From assembly GCA_020722015.1 (NCBI GenBank), contig DYLQ01000001.1, positions 1 to 64,000 of the forward strand: 64,000 nt of DNA. Reading direction: 5' to 3'. This DNA is from Thermotoga sp. GTDB lineage: Bacteria; Thermotogota; Thermotogae; Mesoaciditogales; Mesoaciditogaceae. The notes beneath the pieces are model-generated. The model did not search any database. It had not been told where the DNA came from and saw nothing but the letters and a program-made list of their open reading frames with translations. Shown here one piece after another: positions 36,161 through 44,349 of this stretch; position 1 is the first letter of the stretch; each line of letters begins with the position of its first letter. The position numbers were made by a program, and so were the translations under genes.

Positions 36161-37093
36161 TCATGTTTTTTCTTCTCTCGAGTATGGAACACCAAGCGCC
36201 GAAGGCGCACCAAAACGCTTTTTCATTTTGTTGCTTGATGCAAAGAGCATCACGAATATCGTGAAAAGATACGGGAACATGTTCATTATATTCACGGGAA
36301 TCGGAACTTGAATTATTTGAAAACTGAATTGTAAAACGCTTATTCCTCCGAAAGCATAAGCACCAATCAACGCCAAAACAGGATCCCATATCGCGAATAT
36401 GACAAGCGCAACCGCAATCCATCCTCTGCCGGCCGTCATGTTCTGAACCCACATTGGCGTATATGCAAGAGAAATGTAAGCCCCGGCAAGGCCGCTGAAA
36501 AAGCCACCTATTACCGTGTAAATATATCTTGTCAGCACAACATTTATGCCCCTTGCATCTGCGGCTTCCGGAGATTCACCTACGGCCCTTAAATTCATAC
36601 CGGCCGTTGTTTTGTAAAGAAACCACCAGATGACAGGCACGGCGATGTATCCCATGTAAACAAGGATATCTCTGTCGAAGACGATCTGTCCGACGTACGG
36701 AATATCTCCGAGAAAAGGTATTTTTATGCTGCTAAAACTCTCCGCTTGCATTCCGACAAAGCCATGACCCCAAAAGCCGCTTAATCCTTCTCCGAGGAAA
36801 ACAAGCGCAAGACCGCTTACAACTTGATTAACGCGCAACGTTATGGACATGAAGGCATGAAGAGAAGCCATAAGCCCTCCAACCAAAGTTGCCGCTGCAA
36901 CGGCAAGCCAGAGGTTACCTGTTATGTAAGATACGCTAAAGCCTGTAAAAGCACCCATTAACATCATACCTTCAAGGCCGAGATTCAAAACTCCGGCCCG
37001 TTCTGCCAAGATCTCACCGAGAGTTGCAAAGAGCAAAGGAGTGCCTGCCCTCAAAGCACCGGAAAGTGTAGAAGTTATTATGTCCTGATTCAC
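36161..37093 (-). CDS. Nucleoside ABC transporter permease 2 (YufQ-like)
   Basis: Inner-membrane permease of a BMP-type nucleoside importer; about 310 residues with eight or so helices. Family marks include LSGALRAGTPLLFATLGEIL, ERAGVLNLGLEGMMLMGAF and NLRAVGESPEAADARGINV, the cytoplasmic contact for the ATPase. The GTG start at 37093 overlaps the TGA of the previous permease (GTGA, 4 bp); a GTG four codons earlier lies in the ribosome site AAGGTGG. Last gene of the operon. Confidence 0.92.
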   Translation of the reverse strand: MNQDIITSTLSGALRAGTPLLFATLGEILAERAGVLNLGLEGMMLMGAFTGFSVSYITGNLWLAVAAATLVGGLMASLHAFMSITLRVNQVVSGLALVFLGEGLSGFWGHGFVGMQAESFSSIKIPFLGDIPYVGQIVFDRDILVYMGYIAVPVIWWFLYKTTAGMNLRAVGESPEAADARGINVVLTRYIYTVIGGFFSGLAGAYISLAYTPMWVQNMTAGRGWIAVALVIFAIWDPVLALIGAYAFGGISVLQFSFQIIQVPIPVNIMNMFPYLFTIFVMLFASSNKMKKRFGAPSALGVPYSREEKT

Positions 37094-38157
37094 AATCGCA
37101 CCCACCTTACCCTGTAATGCAGAAGTATCTCCGAAGCTAACAAAGAGAACAGCAAGATGCCGTTAAAAGCGTTAACAAGGGAAGATGGTATTTGCATGAA
37201 AAGTTGAAGCTGCTGACTTCCAACAAGAAGTACACCAAAGAAAAAAGAAACTATCACAGTTGCTATCGGATCAAGCCTTGCAAGCCATGCTATTATGACC
37301 GCCGTATACCCGTATCCGGGCGAAAAATTGGGTTGCAATCTGAAAAGTACGCCGCTCATTTCCGCCATTCCGCCCAATCCGGAGATCGCACCTCCTATAA
37401 CCATTACAAGCACTATCATTCTCTTGACGTTTATGCCTGCATATTCTCCGACACGCAGGTTATCACCGGCTATTCCAAGGTTAAAGCCTAATTTTGTGTA
37501 TTTAACAAGGTAAAATACAAAAAATGCGACAGCAATTGAAATGAAAATTCCCAAATTCAATCCACCTGTGCCGTATTGCGGGAAAATAGCGGCACTCGGA
37601 AATTCTGCCGTGACCGGGAAATTGTAACTGTGAGCCCCTTTCCATGGACCATAAGTGAGATAATTAACCCAATATATTGCCACGTAATTCAGCATCAGTG
37701 TGCTTAAAATTTCATTTACACCAAGATACGCCCGCATTACTCCAGGTAAAAATCCCCATAAAGCTCCTGCTGCCATGCCAAGTATCATGAGCAAAGGGAT
37801 AAAGAGCCATGGATTGCCAAGATGCGGAAAAAGATATAAAGCACCCCATGTTGCCGCAAATGCGCCCATTTGAAATTGCCCTTCAGCGCCTATATTCCAC
37901 AGTTTCATTTTAAAGGCAATAAGAACGCCAAGAGATGTAAAGAGCAAAGGCATCATCGAAACAAGACTTTGAATGAACCCGGGGACAGTTCCCAGTCCCC
38001 ATGAGACAAGTTGCCAATAAGCTGTCAGAGGATTATCACCAAGGGACAGAATTATAAATCCGAGAAACACGATGGCAATCAAAATCGATAAAAGTGATGC
38101 CAAAAAAATCAAAAGTGTCGAAGGCTTTTTCTCTCTTTTTTCAAAGTGGATTTTCAT
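37090..38157 (-). CDS. Nucleoside ABC transporter permease 1 (YufP-like)
   Basis: First permease of the nucleoside importer; 355 residues, eight to ten hydrophobic helices. The blocks FKMKLWNIGAEGQFQMGAFA, LGVNEILSTLMLNYVAIYWV and FNLGIAGDNLRVGEYAGINV are the usual ones of this family. It overlaps the ATPase gene by 17 bp and the second permease by 4 bp. It forms a heterodimer channel with the second permease. Confidence 0.93.
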   Translation of the reverse strand: MKIHFEKREKKPSTLLIFLASLLSILIAIVFLGFIILSLGDNPLTAYWQLVSWGLGTVPGFIQSLVSMMPLLFTSLGVLIAFKMKLWNIGAEGQFQMGAFAATWGALYLFPHLGNPWLFIPLLMILGMAAGALWGFLPGVMRAYLGVNEILSTLMLNYVAIYWVNYLTYGPWKGAHSYNFPVTAEFPSAAIFPQYGTGGLNLGIFISIAVAFFVFYLVKYTKLGFNLGIAGDNLRVGEYAGINVKRMIVLVMVIGGAISGLGGMAEMSGVLFRLQPNFSPGYGYTAVIIAWLARLDPIATVIVSFFFGVLLVGSQQLQLFMQIPSSLVNAFNGILLFSLLASEILLHYRVRWVRL

Positions 38158-39664
38158 TTTTTACACCCGCCATCATAAGACCTATTTCTTCGAGGTGAGA
38201 TTCGTCCGGTTGACTATATCCTATTATCTGTCCCTCGTAAAGCACCGCAACGCGATCCGAAAGGTTAAAAATCTCAAAGAGATCTCCGGCTATCAACAAT
38301 ATGGCTGCACCTTTTGCTTTTTGTTCCAATAAAACGTTGTAAACAAATTCTTCCGCTCCGACATCAAGGCCTCTTGTCGGATGGACGGCTATTATAAGTT
38401 TCGGTGAGCTGTTTCCTATTTCCCTCGCAAGAACAACTTTTTGCATATTTCCGCCGGAGAGAAATTTAACTTCAAGATCGACTGAGGATGCAGAGATAGA
38501 GTAATCCTTCATTAATCTGAGAGACGGAACTCTCAACCTTTCCGGTACGAAAAAGTAAGGATTGAATTTCATCGAAGGAGAGGAAAATGCTTTGATGAAC
38601 AGATTTTGGTAAATAGAAAGTCCTCCGCAAAGTGCATCCGCTTTCCTGTCTTGCGGAACGTATGCAACGTGGTGCTTTATTCTATCCATGACATTCCCAG
38701 ACTTCATTTTGGTGCCGTCAACTGTCACGGTGCCTTTGTAATCTCTCATACCATACAAGGCTTCCGAAAGTTCTCTCTGCCCATTTCCTTCAACTCCGGC
38801 TATCCCCAACACCTCACCACCTTTCACATCGAAGCTCACACCTTTAATCGCTTTCAAACCTTTATCGTTCATAACGTGAAGATTGTCAACCTTCAAAATT
38901 TCGCCAGATGCCTTTGAAGGTTTCTTTTCTATCTTCATTATGACTTCTCTTCCGACCATCATCTTTGCAAGTTCATTTTCGTTTGTTTCTGAGGTCTTGA
39001 CGGATCCTACAACTTTGCCATGCCTTAAAACGGTTATTCTGTCGGAAATCTCAATTACTTCTTTCAGTTTGTGGCTTATGAAGATCACAGATGCCGCATT
39101 TTTTGTCATTTCTCTTATAGTTTCAAACAATCCTTCGGTTTCTTGTGGAGTTAATATAGCCGTAGGCTCGTCTAAGATCATTATCTGCGATCTCACATAT
39201 AGTAATTTTATGATCTCGACCCTTTGCTGTTCACCGGCAGAAATTTGCCATATTTTGGCATCTGGATCAACAGATATCTTATACTTTTTAGATAATTCGA
39301 TGATTTTATTTCTTACTTTGGGAAGATTGGGTACAATGCCGAGTTCCTTTAAACCCAAAGCCACATTTTGCGTAACGCTAAATGAAGGAACCAAACTGAA
39401 ATGCTGTTGGATCATACCTATACCGTATTCTATCGCTTTACGGGGAGAGGAAATCTCAACTTTTTGACCATTAACTTTCACATCTCCGGAATCCGCTTTG
39501 TATATTCCGTATGCGATGTTCATGAGAGTAGACTTACCTGCACCGTTTTCACCGAGAAGAGCGTGGACCTCGCCCCTTTTAAGATCGAAGTCCACGTTGT
39601 CATTTGCCGTTAAACCTGGAAAGCGCTTGACTATTTTTGTAAGCTCAAGTACTGTCTCATTCAT
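38141..39664 (-). CDS. Nucleoside ABC transporter ATP-binding protein (YufO-like)
   Basis: Double ATPase of 507 residues energising the nucleoside importer. The first domain is complete (Walker A GENGAGKSTL about 38-47, signature ISAGEQQRVEI, Walker B MILDEPTAIL). In the second the Walker A position is degenerate (GVEGNGQRELSEAL) while the signature LSGGNMQKVVLAREI is kept, as usual in this family and in ribose importers. It lies 4 bp after a BMP-type binding protein. Confidence 0.94.
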   Translation of the reverse strand: MNETVLELTKIVKRFPGLTANDNVDFDLKRGEVHALLGENGAGKSTLMNIAYGIYKADSGDVKVNGQKVEISSPRKAIEYGIGMIQQHFSLVPSFSVTQNVALGLKELGIVPNLPKVRNKIIELSKKYKISVDPDAKIWQISAGEQQRVEIIKLLYVRSQIMILDEPTAILTPQETEGLFETIREMTKNAASVIFISHKLKEVIEISDRITVLRHGKVVGSVKTSETNENELAKMMVGREVIMKIEKKPSKASGEILKVDNLHVMNDKGLKAIKGVSFDVKGGEVLGIAGVEGNGQRELSEALYGMRDYKGTVTVDGTKMKSGNVMDRIKHHVAYVPQDRKADALCGGLSIYQNLFIKAFSSPSMKFNPYFFVPERLRVPSLRLMKDYSISASSVDLEVKFLSGGNMQKVVLAREIGNSSPKLIIAVHPTRGLDVGAEEFVYNVLLEQKAKGAAILLIAGDLFEIFNLSDRVAVLYEGQIIGYSQPDESHLEEIGLMMAGVKNENPL

Positions 39665-39668
39665 ATTT

Positions 39669-40739
39669 TTACTGATTTGATATTTTCCCTATAACACCCT
39701 GAACGAACCATTGAATGGAAAGTCGTTGATCAAGCGTTAGAGATTGACCGGCGGGGACCATTAATTTGCCGGATTGATCGTATATCGGCCCTTCAAAGAC
39801 GTCGAATTTACCTGCTTTTATTTCATTTTCCATGGCATTCACCAATTTTTGAACTTGAATCGGAACAAGATCGCTCATAGGTGCAAGTTGAACGAGCCCA
39901 TCACTCATGTCACCGTAATAAAAACTCGTTTTCCATGTTCCGTTAAGCACGGATTGAACATTTGGAACGTAAAAAGCGGCCCAGTTCCATATGGGTGCCG
40001 TTAAATACGAGTTTGGTCCAAATTGACTCATATTCGGTGAATCATAACCTATTGCGTATACGCCTTTTTGTTGGGCGGCCTGAACTGCAGCGGGTGAATC
40101 TTGATGCTGGGCTAAGACGTCGCAACCTGAATTTATGAGACTTAAAGCTGCCTCTTTTTCAGTCGGAGGATCGTACCATGTGTAGGTCCATACAACCTGA
40201 ACGGTTGCTCTGGGATTTACCGATCTCACACCAAGCGTAAAAGCATCTATCCCTCTCACAACCTCAGGCGTTGGGTAGGCGGCAACGAAACCGATTTTGT
40301 TTGTTTTTGTCATCGCACCCGCGATAAGCCCTGAAAGATATCGGGCTTGCTCCATGGCACCGAAATATTCACCGAGATTCGTTGAGGTTGCGTATCCCGA
40401 ACACATTTCAAATATCGTGTTAGGAAATTCTTTGGCTGCCTGAATGACCTGATCCATGTAACCAAAGCTTGTGGCGTATATCAATTTGTATCCCTGAGAT
40501 GCAAGGGATCTCAAAACGTTAAGAGAAGCGGCACCTTCTGGGACATTTTCGATGTATTTTATCTGCACTTGGTTTCCGAAAGCTTTTTGGATGGCAAGAA
40601 CGCCACCGTCATAATGAGCCTGTGTCCAACCGTTATCATTTATCGGTCCTACAAAGATGAAGCCTATCTTCAAAGGAGCAGCAAAAGACAAGACCGCTAT
40701 TCCAATTAAAACAAGCAAAACGAAAAATTTACTTTTCAT
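39669..40739 (-). CDS. BMP-family nucleoside-binding protein 2
   Basis: Periplasmic substrate-binding protein of 356 residues. The signal peptide ends near SFAAPLKIGFIF without a lipobox Cys, so it is probably soluble in the periplasm. The family blocks FVGPINDNGWTQAHYDG, GAMTKTNKIGFVAAYPTPEV and GCDVLAQHQDSPAAVQAAQ are present. It is closely similar to the preceding gene product, so the pair is a tandem duplication that may widen the substrate range. Ribosome site AAGGGGGAAA. Confidence 0.92.
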   Translation of the reverse strand: MKSKFFVLLVLIGIAVLSFAAPLKIGFIFVGPINDNGWTQAHYDGGVLAIQKAFGNQVQIKYIENVPEGAASLNVLRSLASQGYKLIYATSFGYMDQVIQAAKEFPNTIFEMCSGYATSTNLGEYFGAMEQARYLSGLIAGAMTKTNKIGFVAAYPTPEVVRGIDAFTLGVRSVNPRATVQVVWTYTWYDPPTEKEAALSLINSGCDVLAQHQDSPAAVQAAQQKGVYAIGYDSPNMSQFGPNSYLTAPIWNWAAFYVPNVQSVLNGTWKTSFYYGDMSDGLVQLAPMSDLVPIQVQKLVNAMENEIKAGKFDVFEGPIYDQSGKLMVPAGQSLTLDQRLSIQWFVQGVIGKISNQ

Positions 40740-40751
40740 TTTATTTCCCCC

Positions 40752-41807
40752 TTATTTTGGAATATTTCCAATAACACCTTTTACAAACCAGTTCATGGAA
40801 AGTAAGGCTTGATCCGAAAGGTTCTGTCCGGAAGGAACCATCAATTTGCCGGATTGATCGTAGATGGGGCCGGCAAAAACGTTGAGAGTATGCGCTTTCA
40901 TTGCTTCCTTCATTGCATTGACAAGTTTTTGGACTTGAGGCGGTACAAGATCGCTCATAGGTGCGATGTTGACAACCCCAGTATCAAGTCCACCCCAAAA
41001 ATTCTGAGGCTTCCATGTGCCATCAAGTACTGATTGAATATCGTTTTTGTAGTAAATACCCCAGTCAAAAACGGAAGCTGTTAAAAATGTTTTTGGAGCA
41101 TAAGAGCTTTGATCCGTGTTGTATCCTATACAATAAACTCCTTTACTTCCGGCAGCTTGAAGCGGAGCCGGAGAATCAGTCTCTGATTTTATCACATCAC
41201 ATCCGGCACCTATCAAAGAAAGGGCCGCTTCTTTTTCGGTAGGCGGGTTGTACCAGTCGTTGACCCATACAACCTGAACAGTTGCTTTAGGATTTACCAT
41301 CTGCACTCCGAGAGCAAAAGCATTTATTCCCCTTACAACCTCCGGAGTTGGAAAAGCAGCAACGTAACCAATTTTGTTGGTTTTTGTCATCGCACCTGCA
41401 ACAAGACCTGTAAGAAACTCTGGTTCATAAATTCTGCCAAAATAAGCCGACATGTTTGGGCCGATGAGATAACCCGAGCAATTTTCGAATATGACATTTG
41501 GGAAAAGTTTTGCAACTTGCGCAGTTTGTTCCATATAACTAAAACTTGTCGTGTAAATAATCTTATAACCACTTTGAGCAAGGGTTTTAAGAACGTTGAC
41601 CGCATCTGCCATGGGCACACTTTCAATATAAGTTGTTTGGATTTTATCGCCGAAGTAGTTTTGAACGTACAGCCGTCCGAGGTTTTGAGCGTAAGTCCAT
41701 CCGTCATCTCCAACTGGACCTACGTAAAGAAAGGCCACTTTAAGAGGTGCTGCGAATGCCAAAAGGCCAACTACAAGTAAGGATACAAATAGCAAATACT
41801 TTTTCAT
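40752..41807 (-). CDS. BMP-family nucleoside-binding protein 1
   Basis: Periplasmic substrate-binding protein of 351 residues, first gene of the nucleoside ABC operon. Signal peptide KKYLLFVSLLVVGLLAFA, no lipobox Cys. Conserved VGPVGDDGWTYAQNLG and GAMTKTNKIGYVAAFPTPEV. At the ligand site it has CDVIKSETDSPAPLQAA where the second protein has CDVLAQHQDSPAAVQAA, so ligands may differ. Ribosome site AAGGGGGAAG; a TACAAT box lies about 90 bases upstream. Confidence 0.92.
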   Translation of the reverse strand: MKKYLLFVSLLVVGLLAFAAPLKVAFLYVGPVGDDGWTYAQNLGRLYVQNYFGDKIQTTYIESVPMADAVNVLKTLAQSGYKIIYTTSFSYMEQTAQVAKLFPNVIFENCSGYLIGPNMSAYFGRIYEPEFLTGLVAGAMTKTNKIGYVAAFPTPEVVRGINAFALGVQMVNPKATVQVVWVNDWYNPPTEKEAALSLIGAGCDVIKSETDSPAPLQAAGSKGVYCIGYNTDQSSYAPKTFLTASVFDWGIYYKNDIQSVLDGTWKPQNFWGGLDTGVVNIAPMSDLVPPQVQKLVNAMKEAMKAHTLNVFAGPIYDQSGKLMVPSGQNLSDQALLSMNWFVKGVIGNIPK

Positions 41808-41938
41808 AGCACTTCCCCCTTGATGAAGTTTTGAGGTAAAGATGGAACAATTTTTCCCATAATTTCAAAAGGCTATTGATTGTATCCTAACATGATCGTT
41901 TTTAAAAGGTTACATTTATCAGAATCTTTAGAATTATA

Positions 41939-43390
41939 TCATGCCTTTTTCAAAAAGTCAAAATATTCTTTCCACATAAGAGACGATGTTTTCAAAGGAT
42001 GAATTATAAAAAGGCCACTTGAAAAAATGTAAATGGATTTATTCGATTCTGTCAAAAAACTTTGAATTTCTGACAAAGAAATCGTTTTATCTCCTATCTC
42101 AATTTTAGATTTGTACAGCGTGATCTTAGATTTTTTCCCATTAACGATGGCGTTGTCATGTAATGGAAGATCTTCAAACGAGAATTCAATGGAATCGTGC
42201 AAACCTCTGACTTTTTCAACTGTTGGAGTCAACCACTGAGCACCGCAATTATCACATCTGAAACCATTTTTAAAAGATTTTATAGTTCCAAAAGTTTTGC
42301 ACGATGGGCATTTCCAAAGATATTTTTCTATTCCACGGTAATCGGCATATTTTTTATCTTTAAAGCTGTCCCAAAATATGTAATCAAAGGCCTTTAGATA
42401 ATTTTGGGGATCAACTGGATCTCCTATTTCAACTTTGATTATACCTTTTTGAAGTTTTTTTGCCCACCTCGGCCAAAGTAAATGTGCCTCGTTTATACGC
42501 ACCGGTAAAATTGGATTTGGTGACATTTTAAGAAGTCTTATAACACCTTCTGGCACTTCGAGAGACCGACCGTCCCAATTCCTTTCACCTTCCGGAAAGA
42601 TTCCGATTATACCTTCACTCTTCATCGTTTTTGTGAATTTCATTATGGCAGGTACATCGACAGTGTATCTTTTTATGGGGAACATTCCGACTCTATCGAA
42701 GAACCATGCGAATTTCTCGTAATGAGCCGTCGTTATAGGAAAGCGTACATAACTGTTAAGTGCGTCTATGACAAACAAAGGATCCGGATACGATGTATGA
42801 TTTGAAATCACGGCGTATGGTCCTTCGGGAATCTTCTCTTTGCCACGTATTCTAACATCAAAAAAGAAAGGCACTATGAATTTACCCACCAAAAACATGA
42901 AAGCATACAAAAATGTGGGCTCGGTGATTGGATCTACCTTCCATCTTTTCATTGGCAATAGAAAAGGGGTTGATCTTTGGTATGCTTTGGCATCTTGAAA
43001 CTTGTTGATCATACTTTTGTCTTCGATCAAAGCCTTAATAACGATTAAAATGACGATCAGCGCCCATATCCATAACGAAAATAGATTGAAATACAGAGAA
43101 AGGCCCAAAACGTAGAGTATAAAGCCAAAATACACGGGATGTCTGCTCATCGAGTAAGGCCCCGATCTCACAAGTCTTTTTGTTGGCTTTTCTTTAAAAG
43201 GCGTTCCATGTCCGTCCAAAATCAAATATGCCGATGAGATGGCAGACCATAAAATACCGAATATCACAAGTGCTATCGCCCATTTAAAGGTTATCGTTGG
43301 AGGTGCAAAGAAATCCGTCATTACGACAAGAAAGATCGGTAAAATGGTGATTAAGATGAGCTTAAAAATGATCTTTAGATTACCATTCAT
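41939..43390 (-). CDS. Fusion: ICMT-like methyltransferase + PlsC acyltransferase + zinc ribbon
   Basis: A 483-residue membrane protein with three recognisable parts. Residues 1-130 resemble the isoprenylcysteine/phospholipid methyltransferase group, with helices and the motif RSGPYSMSRHPVYFGF (75-90). Residues ~180-340 are a PlsC-type lysophosphatidate acyltransferase, with H198-X4-D203 in NHTSYPD and FPEGER (265-270). Next is a CPSC...CDNC zinc ribbon (C361, C364, C379, C382), then a beta-rich end of about 80 residues. Start at 43390 for AAGGAGAAT. Membrane lipid synthesis or headgroup change is likely; the exact substrate is unknown. Confidence 0.83.
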   Translation of the reverse strand: MNGNLKIIFKLILITILPIFLVVMTDFFAPPTITFKWAIALVIFGILWSAISSAYLILDGHGTPFKEKPTKRLVRSGPYSMSRHPVYFGFILYVLGLSLYFNLFSLWIWALIVILIVIKALIEDKSMINKFQDAKAYQRSTPFLLPMKRWKVDPITEPTFLYAFMFLVGKFIVPFFFDVRIRGKEKIPEGPYAVISNHTSYPDPLFVIDALNSYVRFPITTAHYEKFAWFFDRVGMFPIKRYTVDVPAIMKFTKTMKSEGIIGIFPEGERNWDGRSLEVPEGVIRLLKMSPNPILPVRINEAHLLWPRWAKKLQKGIIKVEIGDPVDPQNYLKAFDYIFWDSFKDKKYADYRGIEKYLWKCPSCKTFGTIKSFKNGFRCDNCGAQWLTPTVEKVRGLHDSIEFSFEDLPLHDNAIVNGKKSKITLYKSKIEIGDKTISLSEIQSFLTESNKSIYIFSSGLFIIHPLKTSSLMWKEYFDFLKKA

Positions 43391-43426
43391 TCTATTCTCC
43401 TTGAATAGCAAGATCTTTGATGATTA

Positions 43427-43577
43427 TATACTAAACCAACTTTAAAAATGAAGTCATTTGACTCCAGCAATTGCCTTTCGGTGTCTGGTCCTCGCTTCGC
43501 TGCGGAGGCCACCTGCAAGGCAATTTGCTCTCCGTCAAATTTGAATTTATATGCCAGTTTTAAAAAAATTTAGTATA
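43427..43577 (+). repeat. ~150-bp structured interspersed repeat, copy C
   Basis: Full-length copy, bounded by TATACTAAA and TTTAGTATA, in the intergenic space between the acyltransferase fusion and the TauE gene. The core matches copy B at all but about four positions. The stem is TGAAGTCA/TGACTcCA here, with one mismatch, and TTTTT follows on the minus strand, so it may end the priA-tauE transcript. Confidence 0.9.
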
Positions 43578-43599
43578 CCATTTGATGTGAGAAACCCAA

Positions 43600-44340
43600 T
43601 TAAATGAAAAAGTTTATAACGCTTACCAGAATGGCTCCGAATAAAACGTACCTTATCCATTTAACATTCTTTAAAAGCGTGAATTTGGTGCCAAAGTAGG
43701 CTCCGGTCATACTTCCCAGAGAAAGAGTTATACCTATAGGCCAGTTTACCATGCCTTTTGAAACGAAGATTGCAAGCGAAAAGATCGTGTAAGAAGCTAT
43801 GACAAGGACTTTTATGGCATTTGTTTTGACTATGTCAAATCCGCCAAGAAAGGTAAGTGCTGCTATGAAGAAAAATCCAACGCCGGCTTGCAAAAAGCCA
43901 CCGTAAAAGCCTATGGCAAAGATCGCAATGTAAGATGTCCATCTCAACTTTTTGGGCATATTCGATCCACTTTCCCATACCCTTGGTTCGAACACTATAA
44001 ATAAGCCCATGATTATGAGTATGACACCGATTATCTTTTTCAAGATTTCTTGATTAATGCTCACGACAAAAAAGGTACCCGCTATGGCACCTAAAGAAGC
44101 TATTATCGCAAACGGTAAAGCCGTTTTTAAGATGTAAACTTTACCTTTTCTGAATTGATAAGTCGAAGCTATATTTTGAAGCAGAATAGATACCCTGTTG
44201 GTACCATTGGCTGCTCCTATGCTCAATCCCAAAAAAGTCAACAACGGGAGAGTAAGAATTGATCCCCCTCCACCTATGACATTCATAAAACCGGTTAAAA
44301 CACCGACGGCATAAGTTAGAATAAAGAGAAGTATTTCCAA
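43600..44340 (-). CDS. TauE/SafE family sulfite or anion exporter
   Basis: Inner-membrane protein of 246 residues with about eight hydrophobic helices in two repeats. The N-terminal GVLTGFMNVIGGGGSILTLP and second-half FYGGFLQAGVGFFFIAAL segments are the family hallmark. The start is TTG at 44340, set by AGGAGACAACC before it. Members move sulfite, sulfoacetate or other organosulfur anions; the actual cargo is not visible here. It follows priA by 9 bp. Confidence 0.88.
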   Translation of the reverse strand: MEILLFILTYAVGVLTGFMNVIGGGGSILTLPLLTFLGLSIGAANGTNRVSILLQNIASTYQFRKGKVYILKTALPFAIIASLGAIAGTFFVVSINQEILKKIIGVILIIMGLFIVFEPRVWESGSNMPKKLRWTSYIAIFAIGFYGGFLQAGVGFFFIAALTFLGGFDIVKTNAIKVLVIASYTIFSLAIFVSKGMVNWPIGITLSLGSMTGAYFGTKFTLLKNVKWIRYVLFGAILVSVINFFI

Positions 44341-44349
44341 GGTTGTCTC

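Noticed and set aside
41808..41938. A possible purine riboswitch upstream of the nucleoside transporter
   Set aside because: The 131-bp gap has a plausible promoter but no three-way-junction aptamer pattern or terminator.
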